64,000 nucleotides of DNA from Calycina herbarum (GCA_001414485.1 LLEY01000206.1:1-64000); one strand, 5' to 3'; positions 22,758 to 34,957 are shown, counted from the first letter of the stretch. Notes: generated by a model from the letters alone, not told the origin. A program made the numbers and translations.

Positions 22758-24600
22758 TCACGCGACAGTTCCTGGCCGACGACGAATCATGATCGTTGCG
22801 TCGAGGGGTGGGCCGGAGCTGCCGATAAACCAGTTGTTTTGGGGTCGTTGGGGGATGGGGAAGATTTCGTAATTGAGGGCAATGTATGCGAGGACTAGCT
22901 TGAGTTGCTGGGTAGCGAAGAATCGACCTGGGCTGTGAAGTGCAGCCGTTAGTAAAATGGAATGTCAAGCGTCGAGAATGACTTACCAAGCATGTCGACC
23001 ATGAGAGAATCCCATGAAAATTGGGGAAGTGTGGACCAGGGGCGTGCCTCTATTCCCCGATGCCCTAGTCTTTCCCTCGACAATTTTCTCGGCCGTATCA
23101 ATCTCGCAAAATCGCAATGGGTCAAATTGCTTTGCTCGAGGATATATAGCTTCATCGTAGTGTACGGGATAAGCATGAACACCCACCTTTGTACCAAATG
23201 GTAGATGTGCGCCATGAGGACCTGGAAGTTTGATGCCATCCTTCGCAGAAACTGTCTTCAACACTCCACGACTGACAAAACCGCCCAGTCGCATGCTTTC
23301 GCGAAGTGTGCTGTCCAGAATTACCATACGAGAGAGAGAATTCTTGTTCCAAGCACCATTCTCATTCTCGAGTTCCATACCCACCTCTTCTTGAATGAGC
23401 TTGAAAAGGTCAGGGGTGCGATCGCTATTGGCCAGGTCCAGGAGGAGGTTGCAAGAAGTAATGACCGAGGATTGAATTGCGGCAAAAGTTAGAGCCGCAA
23501 GTCTTCGCGAGATCATATTACAGGAGCGTTCCTCTGGGTCACGTTCGTCATCTGCGAGATCGAGAGACCACTGAACATAGTCGCTCTGATACAAATTAAC
23601 TGACTGGTCACGATTTCTGGGGGGGGGGGGGAATATAATTACCTTTTGCTTATCATCTTGAATTGGAGCAGAGGCTCGGCGCTTCCAAATGGGGATGATA
23701 TGTTTCGCCATGCGGAGGTAACGTCGATAGTCGAACATGGTTACAATCGGTGCAACAATTCTGAAATGGTCAGTCATGGGTCTGAATTCTAGTATGACCA
23801 GACTTACGGTCTCAAAAAGTGTGGGAACAGGTGGATTGCAGCAGACTCCAGGATCACAAATCGGGCGAACCTGGAGGAATAGTAAAGATAGTCCTCGTTT
23901 CGACCTTGAATACGGTTAGCGGTTGAGCGGAATTGGATATGATTATGCTTACATAGTGGCAAGCCAACCAAGACTCGATTGGAAATTCTGGTGATGACTT
24001 CGGACATGGCATCATAGGCAGTGACGGTCTTCCAATTGTTTGTGTCGACTCCCCACGCCTTTCTGAAGGCAAAATCCACCTCTTCGAGCACATCGCCAGT
24101 AAATTCACCGAGTCGTCTCGTAAGAACTTTGCGGATGACCTCAGCGTGGACTGCATCTGTGACTACCTTCGGATGAAGCATGGTGTAATCGGCTTGAAGA
24201 AAATCTCGATTGACCTCATTCTGATCAAGCACGCTATCGGGCTGTTGTAATAACCAATCCATCATAGGCTGAGGCAAAATAACCTCCGGACCGGAGATGG
24301 CATTTGGTAAAACATAGGGCAGGCCATTTTGGGAGTACTGTGATCAGTTAGTTGCTGCTATGAAACCACAACAGTGGGACGAACCTTGGTGTATGATTCG
24401 ACTAGGAGACCGCGAGTGTCTAACAAACTTCGGAGGGTTGCCCGAGCTCGAGAGAAGGAGCTAGGGCTGTTAACGCCTGCCCATGGGATCGTCAAGGGAA
24501 TGGAATGACGCCAGAAGAATCGAGAGAAAACCCAGTGGGCAAGAGACACAACGACAGCGATGGGAAAGAGTAACGAGAGTGCGTAGTTGGAGATTAGCAT
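22758..24600 (-). CDS. Cytochrome P450 monooxygenase (ent-kaurene-oxidase-like group)
   Basis: Membrane-anchored haem-thiolate oxygenase of unknown substrate. Exons on the minus strand: 24385-24600, 23953-24337, 23808-23904, 23643-23760, 22987-23603, 22758-22932, joining in frame to 535 residues. The N-terminus is a hydrophobic anchor (LLFPIAVVVSLAHWVFS). The I-helix region has FAAIQSS in place of the usual A/G-G-x-x-T; this FAAIH/Q type is seen in fungal P450s annotated as ent-kaurene oxidase-like. ExxR is in STLRESMR. The haem loop FSHGRHACPGRFFA has its Cys (about residue 478) split by the last intron. The 39-nt segment 23604-23642 has GT-AG ends, contains a 13-C run and is in frame, so it may be retained. 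No other biosynthetic gene adjoins it. Confidence 0.88.
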
Positions 24601-27211
24601 CCTGCTGGGCTGAAAAGCGAGTAGGAAGAAGTTTAGGGGGAAGAATCAGCAGAGTGCTGATGAACTTATATGGTCTCGCGAGAGTGGCGGGCCGATATAG
24701 AGCGAGGAGTGGTGAACTCGGGAGGATGTTGCGAGATCTAAAAGATTGAATGAATGTCAAGGAGAGTTGATGGTACTTTGAGCATGGCGAGGGGCGCACA
24801 GTCTTTTTATTCGGTATCCTCGTGCGAAAAGACCATAGGGGGAGAACCCTAATCAAGGTCCAATAGATAGGTGGGTTGGTGTTTTGTGAGAGGATTATAA
24901 GTGAGAAGAGGAACATTTAGCCGAGCTTGCAGGCCAAATTGGGGCACCAGCCCGTGGGGCAGGATCGTACCTGCCAAAACAGAGAGAGAGGAGAGGCAGA
25001 AAAGGTCTTCAGCCCATATAGCAAGACGGGCTTAATTCTTAAGCCGGTAAGCTTGAAAAGTAAGTAGCCGACGGGGATTTCTGATCCGATCAACAAACTT
25101 TCTGAGAGAGGAAACTTCTGGCGACCATCACGTATGCGCTGATGAAGATGCGCATTTGGATACATCAACACGCCTCCTTGGGTACAAGGTCCGCTACGAA
25201 GATGTTCAAAGCTGGGTCTTGCATAGCAGGTGGCTTGGGATACATGCGACCTGCCAGTTGACTCAATGACAATCCTGGAACACTGGAATACTCCGAAGCA
25301 ACGCAACCTTCAACGGTTGCTATTTTCCGACGGGTTTGAGACTCAGTTTGCGGAGAGATTTCACCACATTCTGGGGTTAGCCAGCATCAAAAAACGGCTG
25401 CAGCTGCACCGTTGAGCAACGCATGACGGCGATTCTGCAAGAACCACTCGAAGGTTGGACAGCAGACATAGCAGACATAGCAGGATTCCGGTTCCTCGAC
25501 ATCTGCCTTCAGCGACGACTACCGAGGCCGATAACTTTTTGCCATGGACCAAACTCTCGCCCCATTAGCAGAGGCCACGGGCATACGCAGAGCTGATGTT
25601 TCTGGGTCGACTCTCCAGTAATTGTGATCGGCAACATTACGCCACAGGCCCTCGGCGATGAAACCGAGTAAGACGTGACCACGTTCAGCACCGATATCGA
25701 GGCACGTAGGTACAGTACTGTACGTACCAGGCAGCCAAGTGAGTGGAGTGGCATCACTGACGTTGACTGCATTCTGGAAGCAAACAAGGGTATCTCGATT
25801 GGCAGAAAAGGAAGGCGGCACAATACAATCCCCAAGAGGGGTCGTATTCTTGAAACGATGATGCAGAGGACCGACAATCCGGCTTTGCGTTCGCAGCCTC
25901 ACCGCAGATAGCCTTTGTCCTTTGTGCGTCAAACGTGGGAGAGAAGGGGGAGAGGCTTCGAAGGGTCCGGGGAAGAGAGGAAGGGTATCGCAGGAGGCCG
26001 ATGGGGCAATGTCCGTCCCACTCGCCGTCGCCGTCGCCGTCGCACATCCACCCTCCCAAGCAGGAACCCAACCGTATGTCTTTCTTCGAGTACGATATGT
26101 ACGATATTGTGCCACGACCATAGAGTACTGGTGCTGGCCGAGCGATCGAGATTGGGTCAAAGTTGGTCTGCTGGCGACACGAGAAGACCGAATGAGGGCT
26201 GGGTGTTGGTGGCAGGTTACGCCAGGCCGTGGCCCGACTGGACTTGTTAGGAGGAGATTCGAATCGCATCAAGGAGGAAGCATCCGCGGAATCAAGGGAT
26301 ACTCGGAGCGCGGAGATGGCTTCATATGGGCGTTTCGTTGATATTCGATGTTGGTGCGAGGAGTTGAAGGAGGGGAGTGAGGGGAGGGGAGGTTGGAGGA
26401 TGGAGTGGAATGGAATGGGTATTTACCGATCGTTATGAGTTGGGGAATGGGTATTGTCCGTGGCAGAGCGGAGGGACCCACCTCCACAAGAAAAGGTACC
26501 TAGGTAGGGATGTGACCATGGTTGAGGATGGACTCTGTCAACTACACTACGGAATCCAATGCCCATCAGGAAGAGTTATTAATTAAGAGGGCGGGCTCGC
26601 TCGCTCGCTTCTACTTTCTTACCAAGTCAATAGTTCAACTCCAACCGGCTGTGCGCGGGGTTGTTGACTTAATTTGGCTCCAGCTGACTCTGTCTTCCAT
26701 TGTTGACAAACATGGAAATGACTTTTCCACCAGCGGACTGAAGGTGACTGAGGGTGACTGAAGGTGGCTTCAAGTTTCCCGTCTACCCAAGAGAGTTTGG
26801 GCAGGTACGAATCTGGTGGTGCCTTGTTTGGGGACGCTCGCTTGCTCCTTCCCTCCTCCAAGAGGTACCGGTACGTACCTTCTCTGCCCCGCTCTGCCCG
26901 CCAGTATAATATATAATATATATTACAATACTGAAATGGAAGTGAGACCTCGGGGCTCCTTCCTGTTTGAATCTTGAACACAACACGACGCTGGTTTCTT
27001 TCCATTACATGCTCTTTGATTACCATTCTTCCCTCTTCACCTAGCACATCTCTCTTTTGTCACCGCTCCGCGTCCTCTTGCTTCTCTTTCCCTCCTGGAA
27101 TCTGGAAGACGTCCTACTCGCTCCTTGCCAGCGGAAAATTGCTGTCTTGCACTTCAGCTCTCTTGTGCTCCTTTTCTTTTCCCCACTTTTTCACTCAATC
27201 CCTCTCCGACA
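24601..27211. other. Long intergenic region, no gene supported
   Basis: 2.6 kb between the divergent P450 and hydrophobin-like genes, GC-richer than flanking spacers. Overlapping frames on both strands around 25.5-26.3 kb (up to ~210 codons) look like composition effects: Arg/Ser-rich, no motifs, no splice-supported extension. A short GCCGTC microsatellite lies near 26024-26042. The region probably holds both promoters. Confidence 0.5.
26905..26924 (+). promoter_or_regulatory. TATA-like tract upstream of hydrophobin-like gene
   Basis: A run of TATAATATA-type sequence in an otherwise GC-rich stretch, about 290 bp before the ATG at 27212, followed by a pyrimidine-rich leader. It is a plausible core promoter only; position and composition are the sole evidence. 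Confidence 0.3.
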
Positions 27212-27866
27212 ATGTCTCCCATCCCCAAGTCTCTCCTCGTCATCCTCCTTGCAACGTTTCTTCCCGCCCACGCGGCTTCTCTCACACCACTCACACTCAT
27301 CGGTCACCTCATCCAAGGACTTCCTGTTGCCGACTACCCCATGCCGGAACTGGTCACGAAGAACCCGTCGCCAGAGTGTGAGAGTGTCAATGGAGGCACA
27401 CGATTGTGTTGTCAGAGTACTTTTAATGGGGGTGTTCCGCTTCTCCAGGAGTTGGCACCGGTGATTGGGTTCAAGTTGAATAGGAATAGTGTCAATGGGA
27501 TTTATTGTGAGTTTTCCTTCTTCCCTTGAGATGATTGTGTTCTTGATCTTGTGCTGTTTTGAAGTTGTACTTGCGAATTTCATTCTGTTGCATTTGCTGA
27601 TACTTCTTTGCGTAGGTCAGAAGGATGAGGAATGTGTTGTTGGTACGGATTTATGCTGTCAGGTTGATTCTTTCACCAAGGTCCGTTCCTTCCATCTCCA
27701 ATCTACCACCTCTCAATGAGTATTCAAAATTCTAATGGATAGCTAGATCGTTCCAACCCTCTTGAACCTGGCAATGTACTGTCAAGATTACCCACGCATT
27801 CCTCAAACCGATGAAACCCAATTCTATCCTGCAGCACCATATCAACCACCGAACACCTCTTCTTGA
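27212..27866 (+). CDS. Hydrophobin-like secreted eight-cysteine protein
   Basis: Three exons, 27212-27506, 27616-27680 and 27747-27866, join in frame to 159 residues. A signal peptide (MSPIPKSLLVILLATFLPAHA) is followed by the hydrophobin cysteine order C-CC-C-C-CC-C. Spacings are C1-x9-CC-x31-C4-x5-C5-x6-CC-x18-C8. All match class I hydrophobins except C4-C5, which is shorter than the usual 8 or more. The long CC-C4 loop also favours class I. C8 (in NLAMYC) appears only if the second intron ends at 27746 rather than at the AG a few bases earlier. The tail is Pro/Gln-rich. The likely role is surface coating by self-assembly. A small Cys-rich effector is the alternative. Confidence 0.72.
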
Positions 27867-28755
27867 GATCACAACCTGACAAGTTAATGGAGATGGAATA
27901 AACGGACATATCATGAACGGAAATGGGATTTCGCACTTCTGCTTCGGTGTTTTGAGATTGCTACAGCCTTTACTTTGCACTTTGTTTCAGATACCCAGAT
28001 TTTTGTTCCTGGCTTGTCTGATTTTCTCGTGGACTGGTACATTAAAGAGCTTGAACTGTATATAGTTTTATGCCTTTGCTTTACTTTGGTAGCATAATGA
28101 GATGATGATACACGAAATTCATCATTCTTTCTACTACTCCAAATTAAATTTCCATTTCTAATCTCTATGGGAAGAGAAAGAAGGGTAATAAATCGGTGCG
28201 TAGTGAGAAAGTATCAGCTATATACATAACATTGGATAACAACTCGTTTTCAGAGCTATTGGTAGGTAACCTACAAGTAGCACTGGAAATAAAAATCAAT
28301 CCCACTCCTATTTACGGGTTACCTAGGAATAGTAGCACTTGAACCGTCTGCTACAGTATTGATGGTGAACCCAAATAAAGCGCGTAAAAAGAAATACATA
28401 CTGTTCCTAAGTCAACCAGGAATAGAAAATGGAGAGAAACGATAGCTATTCATGGGTTACCCAGATGGTGGGATTCTAATTAAAGCCTGGGCTGCAATTC
28501 CTGGGTTACCTAGAAATTGCTCGAGAGGAAGAAGCCTCTACTCCCAGGTAACCGGTAAATAGTACGTGGACTGAAATTATGGCTATTGATGGGTTACCTA
28601 CAGATAGCAAGATTTTCAGAAGATTGTGCTGTAATAAGTATTTCGATTCATTTCTGGAATCGTGCATTCCACAATTGATATAACGATATCCTGTCCAATT
28701 CCCATTCTAGCCCAAGTAAAACCAGGGTTCGATTTCTACAATTTCTTCACTCCAC
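27867..28755. other. Intergenic with clustered GGGTTACCTA motifs
   Basis: Between convergent hydrophobin-like and kinase genes. Six copies of GGGTTACCTA or its complement occur from 28263 to 28600 (28263, 28316, 28454, 28503, 28546, 28591), some with similar flanks, like a degraded minisatellite. No coding frame. Confidence 0.5.
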
Positions 28756-30442
28756 CTACTCGCTCCTCGGAATCCTCTCACCTATCGCAGCAATCTTAGA
28801 CAACCACAAACAAACATCCTCACAACTCGGTCGCTCCTTGGGATCAATCTTCAACATATCCATCAGAAGTTTCATGTACAGCCTTCTCATATTTCCTCTG
28901 AGAGAGAGCCCATTTATTTCTTTTGGCGGGGTTGGAGGTTCTTTGACGGAAATTTTTGAGGTTGAAAGTGCTGCCGCCCAGGATGCCGGGAGGGTGTTGT
29001 GTGGGGAGCTAAGTTGGGTTATCATGTTTTGAAGAGCGGTTTTGTTGTCTCGGGAGGGATTGTAGAGGGATTCTTTAGGTGTGGAGAGGAGTTGGAAGAT
29101 CTGAGAATGTGAGTTCAAGAGTCTGTGTGTATTTTGTATTTGTGGAGCGGATGTATGTTTACAGTAACAGCAAGAGCCCAAATATCAGCGGGACGGCCGG
29201 AATGGAATTTCGAGGATGTGGGTTCTTCCATGAATGATTCTGGGGCTCTGACGGTACGTTTCGTGAGGGGAATCTCGTCTAGTGTGTCTTGGTAACCTGA
29301 GGTGAAGGCGTCAATACATGCTCCCTGAAGATCAGGTCTAACGTACCATTGGAAAGATCAATAATCTGCAGTCGTGCACTTGCAAGTGCTCCTTTTTTCT
29401 TTAGTACTTCTTTCACATAATCTCGAAACACATTATTGCTCATAAGATATTTTGGTGGTTGGTAATTAGGAGGTGGTCGGCGGACTCGTTCCTTGGAATA
29501 CGGTTTTGGGAGGAGGGGAGTGAGTTCTGGGTCATCGAGCTCGCCGAGGAATTCATCCTCGGTGAACATGAAGTCTGGTGATAATTTTAGGGCGAGATTT
29601 CCTTGGTGTAGATCTAAAGAAACTTTGTTAGATGATGGACCTCGTGAGGTAGGGGGAAAGACGTACCACCGTGTGTTATATTATTGCTGTGAAGGAGCAA
29701 GAGACCGGAGGCGAGTTGGGAAACTATCGATTTGAGGTTGAGTTCTTCTTTTGGGTGGGTGTGATGAAATTCCATGGAATTAGAACATCGAAAACCAGGA
29801 CGGCATATTCGCTCTTTCGCCCCACATGAAATGAATCCAGAAGCGAGGGCATTGCTTCGCGGCTATCATGAATAGCTGCTTGAGAAAGGAAGTTATAGAG
29901 GGCAAGTTCTTCGTCCCTCCCTCTCGAAAGGAATTTTAGTGCCACGTGAGTTCTGTGAAGAACAATTAGATTTTGTCAAGGATGAAAATGTTGTTTACTT
30001 GCTGATTTTCGAGATCCAATGCCAACCAGACAGTCGAGTATGAACCATGTCCAATTTTCAGCATAATCTTGTACCGGTACAAATGAGATTTGTTTCCCTC
30101 CTCTGGTGGTGGGAAGAGATCAGCAATATGAACTGGAAATAAAATGCCATCTGCATAGTAGTGAAGGTTCTCAAATGGAAAGCCGCCTTCGAGTGAGTAA
30201 GCCGACTCAAAATAGTCCGACACTGGGATGGGTTTCGTGTCTTCTGATGAGTTTGTCATTGTTCGCCTGAAAGATTCAATTTTTGGACTGATGGTGTGTG
30301 AGTCGATTTGAGAAGCGTTCCCGCCAAAGGATCGGGTTAGTAAGTAAGACTGAGAAGCTCTGATGTTTTTTGAGATGTTGGTAGATGGTTTGAGATGTCT
30401 TTGATGGAAGAGAGATGGCCAAAGTGACGAGGTCCGCCTCAT
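28756..30442 (-). CDS. SRPK-type serine/threonine protein kinase, one frameshift
   Basis: Exons on the minus strand: 30003-30442, 29667-29952, 29347-29613, 29163-29278, 28756-29100; about 484 codons if one base is restored. The SRPK layout is visible: a PVHIADLF lead-in, the Gly loop KIGHGSYSTVWLA, the VAxK Lys in HVALKFL, the catalytic loop THGDLHQGN, the magnesium-loop position IIDLSND, RAPESF, and the SRPK-type DIWAL. Substrates are probably SR-type proteins or unknown. The first intron uses a GC donor (GCAAGT at 30002), the only donor that keeps frame. In exon 2 the frame breaks after VLVFDVL at about 29781-29786, and adding one A restores it. The N-terminus upstream of MTNSSEDTK is basic and could be a mitochondrial leader or mis-called start. 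Confidence 0.72.
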
Positions 30443-32353
30443 CGTGTGCTGACTCAGCCTTCCTCGGTGGACACTAAAGTAGCAATAAATTTAAACGAAA
30501 ATATCTTTAGAGCAATCGATCTTGATTGTTCTGAGACACCTGGGTTAATCCCCTAAATCGTTCCAAGTTTTAGGAAAAGTACTTCCAATTGCCCTAGAAA
30601 TCTGGAGAAACGAGAGGTGCCGTATTCAAGACAGGGTGACACAAAAAAGAAATTACCTCAAATTAACCTTGAGTAACCACATACAAAATCTTGCGTGATC
30701 GATTTCATACCACATCAAAAGCTCCATATCTCTAAAGAAGCAAACACCTTCCGCTTCCAGCTCTCATCGAAGCTTACATCGGGCCGCATTATGACCAGCC
30801 AGCCAGCCAATTGTCGGTCGCTTACCTTTTGGGTTGCTTGAGTAGTTGTTTTCCCTAAGGGAAGCGTGTCTTGTTTTTGATATGGAGGAATATAATTACT
30901 TTTCGAACACAATTGCTGGGTTCATAATTGGTTCATGTTGCAAATGAAATGATAAAGACGATGTGTTGGTATGATCAATCATGGTGACGCTGACAAGGTT
31001 TATGGGATCCCCCTACTTGGTTTAGGATACGCAACTTTCCTTCTTCTTTATCCCAATGCTGGTTGAATCACCAGGTTTACTGTTCCAGGACTTCTGGCAC
31101 AATGACCTTTACCAAAAACGATTATGGGAACTCTCTAATATGGAAACTGGAGTTTCTGGAGTTGGTACCACGTGACTGCCCTCGTTCCCCTTAAGTCTTG
31201 GTTTGTGGAGGAACCAGGCGAGAAAATGATGGATTGTAGTTTAAATTTTCGGGAGTCATTTCTTTGGAAGTTTGCCAGATTTTGGGCTACTGATCTGAAA
31301 ACACCTAGAATTTGACATTGCGTGGCCTACCACGTTTCTTGTCCCTTCCCAAGTATTTATGTCAGTGTATAATCCTATGTAAACACGAAATGACGCACCA
31401 AAACACCCCACTTCACTAACACATTATAATTTCAAATAACACAAACACCTCCGACAAGTACCACCAATCCGCGACCCCCTCTAAGTTATCTGAAAAATCA
31501 TAACTAACAACCAAAAATAGTCAAGAAAGAAAATCAATCTCTAACCCTATAGTTGCTTCTGGATACCATCTAGGAACTTTCCGATTGAATTCCTTTAACA
31601 CAACATCTGTGGCAAAGGAAGGTGGTTGCTTCTCTGATTGGTTTAGAAAACCCTGTTCAAATGTGTGTTTTGGCCGTGAAGATTATGTATGTTAGGAATG
31701 TAAGTTCAAGATTTCATTTTGTCTTTAATCCTTCCATAGAATGCTGCTCCCTGTGTGGTGTTATTTTTTACAACTTATTTCCATCAAGCCAATTGGTTGA
31801 GGGAAAAGTAGGCGAGAGGTTATTGATATAACAGACTCGGTTATTATATTGTCTGCGCGCCACTTCTGGGCCAAGCGTATCCGAGATGATTTCAGGGAAT
31901 TCAAGCAAACTTTATCATTATTCTACTATGCTTTATTTACTAATTACAACATTGATTAATTCAATTTAGTCATACTCTAAACTTAGTGTTGCTAGTAGCT
32001 TTACGATAATATAGTAATCTCTATACCGTGTTTAGCGAACTTAATCATTTTAGAATAATCAAATTAGATAAATGTTACTTGGATAAGTGTCTATACCCTA
32101 TACTTTTAATAGACTTCGAACTTTCGTTGGTTAACTTAATTAATCAGAATACTAGCCAACAATAGAATATAATAGTTGGAATTAATACTCTAGAAAGTTA
32201 GCTCAATATTAATAAAGATATCTACGGCCGATTTGATTGTTCATGGTGAGACAACTTCAATAATAGCATTCAATACCATATCATATAGCCAGACTAAAAC
32301 GCCGAAACATCAAACCCCCGCCTCGCTTACAAAGACAACAAAATATATCATCA
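30443..32353. other. Intergenic, including an AT-rich block
   Basis: Nothing coding is supported. Small frames at 30.7 and 31.6 kb lack motifs. From about 31850 to 32230 the DNA turns AT-rich, like the RIP-affected relics near the telomere, but no domain can be read in any frame. Confidence 0.5.
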
Positions 32354-34074
32354 TCAATACTCGCATCTGGCGAGTTCGCTATAAAAATCCCCCCAGATCC
32401 CTCCTGTTTCGGCGTCACAGCGCAACTGCTCCTTGTTTCCAAGCTTACACTCCACGAAATCTGTCATCCCCCCACACTTTGTTGATCCGGCCGGAGAATT
32501 ACTGTCGTTTTTGAACTCGCAATCCTCCCCAAACGCTTGAAACTTCCATGGACCATCTGGGGTCTGAGAGTCAGGGTTACTAAGATGGGGTGCTTCTGCT
32601 ATGTAAATACGTGATTTTTCACAGATGTTTATGTTGGCGTTGGCATCGCTGTTACTGCCCTCTGTCACCACCCAATGCGTGTCTTCTGGCAGTGTACTCC
32701 ATATGTAGTGCAGATGTATACTATAAAGCAATACAGGTTAGTTGTGGTGATTTGGGGAGAATGGATGGATACTGACAAGAAGATTTTTGTTGGTGTTGAT
32801 GACGGCGGATTTTGTGGTTCTTGTGGAACTTCCTCATCTGGATTTAGCAACTTTTCGTCTCCTTGGAAAAGATCCTGGAATATGTCCCAGGCAAGAGCAT
32901 CAATGTCAGCCTGATTGGGTAGTGGCCGAGATGGCTCCACATGGACAGGAACTGCATCACCATGACTTCCCTCACACTTGCAACTCTTGAGCTTGTCCGT
33001 CGTGCATTTCCTATCCTTGTCACCAGCGCAATCGTCTGCGGGACAATCAATTTTCTCTGGGCAGCATCTGCAATCTTTGACTTCTTCTTTAGAGCATTTG
33101 AGAATGTTTTCATCGCCGCCACAGTCGTTGGCCTTACAAGTTGGTGGTTCCAATGGGCACTGTTTTTCTTCTTTCTTACAAGGGCAGTCTTTGTTGTCAC
33201 CAGAAGGACAAATGGTGAGGTCCGAGTCTTTATCACCACTCCCACAGTCCTTGCACATCGGTGGCTCAGATGGACACTCCTTCCCGTCCTCGTCCTCACC
33301 CTGCTCACAGGGGCAACCACTTTTGTCTCCAGATTTGCATAGAGAATCTGAACTACCACAGTCCTTGCACTTTGGTTGAGGATCGCATGATTTATCATCA
33401 TCTGGTGTTCCGCTTGTCGGCTTCTCCTTGGGCTCGCTTATGGGTGGAATAGGGTCGCCATTTGGCCCAGACTGCTTTGACGGCCACCACGAGATACCCC
33501 CAGGGTATATAGTGACGGAAATATCAGTTTCCTTTCCATTGTTTGCAGTCTTGGTCGCGATGGTAGTTTTTGAACGAAGACTCTTGTATTTCTCTATAGT
33601 CGTAACGCTGAAGGTGCCAGTGAAAGTCTTGCCGCCGACCACTGTTATTACTGGAAATGGGTCCCCACCCCCATCAGGATGGTCGGGAAATGGTAACGGT
33701 GGGAAGCCGTTGATGTTAGTTGTAGTAGGAGTTGGGTCCGGAGACGGTTTGGGTGGAGTTTTCGTGGTAGTTATAGGAGTTGGATCCGGGTCTGGGTCTG
33801 GGTCTGGAATTGACGGAGGTTTGTCCCAAGCGCAATTGCAGGTGAGAGTGATGACTGAATAGTTACAGTCCTCAAGCACATCACAAAGCGTACAAAACCT
33901 AGTCCACTGATTCGAACAAGTGTCTGGATCGATAATCTGACGCTCAACGAGCCCAGTAGGGACTGGGAAGTGATACCCGGGCACAGTGCGAGCTTTGAGA
34001 TGGGGAATCTGTGCAGCAACGCGGGTCGTCAAGATAATAGCAAAGAACGCGGAGGTAAGATGGGATTGGTGCAT
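32354..34074 (-). CDS. Secreted cysteine-rich repeat protein
   Basis: Two exons, 32777-34074 and 32354-32720, join in frame to 554 residues. A signal peptide (residues 1-21, ending RVAA) leads to a small Cys-containing segment (about 52-80), then a PDPDPDP/TTT linker (about 87-120). Next comes a beta-rich segment (about 130-200) and a Cys-dense region (about 225-390) built of roughly five degenerate units of the form PP-CK-DCG...C...DCxC. A final Cys-containing globular part lies at about 450-554, after the intron. All cysteines are even-spaced and suggest disulfide-bonded extracellular repeats. I do not recognise the family. An adhesin-like wall protein or effector is possible. No GPI signal is seen at the C-terminus. 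Confidence 0.78.
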
Positions 34075-34957
34075 GGTTGAAATCTAAGAAAGGGTCTCAC
34101 AGATGGTCAATCTGACTTCTGAATATGAAGAAAATGAAGGCAAAATGTAATTGCGAGAAGACTGGGAAAGAATAGAAGAAACTTTCGAGGATCATTGTCA
34201 GTATTATAGCTTCTAATGTTGATGCAGGAGTTTTACTTCGGCCCCAAGCGCACTTTTTCATCCTCACTTACATCTCCAGTGACAGGGCTGAAACATGCAA
34301 AGGTGGCTGTGTGATAAACCTGGGTTGAAATATTCCTGAAGAATGACGAAAAGTGATGTGAGAACATGCCGGGGATATTTTATACAATGGTTTAAAATAT
34401 GGTTAACAACCGCTTAATGCCTCGTAATAGGAGGATGCCCGATTGGTCCCGTTCGTACATGTCAAGCTTACATGTTTGGCTGATTTTTGTAATTAGGTTT
34501 TCCTTTCAAGGGTTAAGCTTATTTTTGAAAATTCTGTATGGGGCAAGCTTATCCGCTTGGTAACCAACTTGGACATCTAGATCGCCAAAATACTGCTATA
34601 AATCACTCCATCGTACAGCTTACAGCTTTGTTACTGGTGGTGGTCAGTCAATTGGTTTCTTTCGAACTGTTGGCTACAGTGCAATTCTATTAAGAGAATC
34701 GGTAACTGGAAAGGAAAACACCAAGGCGAATCTGGCCATCGGGATTGGGGCGTTGTTAACATCACAAGGTGTTTTCTCAGGCTTTGGGAGGTGGTATTAC
34801 GATAAGTTGAATCATGGCACTGTCTTATTGTCTTCTAGATTTTCTCATATGAACTCGTTTTCTCTGATTCATCCGTACAAAGGTATAATTTGGTTATATT
34901 TCCATTCTGTGCTCTAATTCTCAATCGCTACTACATGTACTACAAAGAACTGCTTAA
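34075..34957. other. Intergenic with an ATG-less open frame
   Basis: Upstream regions of two divergent genes. From about 34561 to 34915 the plus strand has an open frame of about 115 codons with no ATG near its start and several small hydrophobic stretches (for example AIGIGALLTSQGVFSGFG). It may be a gene remnant; no family recognised. Confidence 0.4.

Noticed and set aside
22758..24600. P450 as part of a second biosynthetic cluster
   Set aside because: No synthase, transporter or regulator adjoins it; neighbours are spacers and unrelated genes.
24470..24916. 148-codon minus-strand frame at the P450 5' side
   Set aside because: Overlaps the first P450 exon in another frame and has no family features.
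25519..26272. Overlapping frames on both strands of 110-213 codons
   Set aside because: GC-rich composition keeps several frames open at once; none has a domain, signal peptide or splice-supported extension.
31850..32230. AT-rich block as a transposon relic
   Set aside because: Composition is RIP-like, but no domain, TIR or target duplication could be found, so it is described only as AT-rich spacer.
32844..33862. Long frames on both strands inside the Cys-rich protein gene
   Set aside because: Shadows of the repetitive coding frame; the minus-strand frame with signal peptide and ordered cysteines is the real one.
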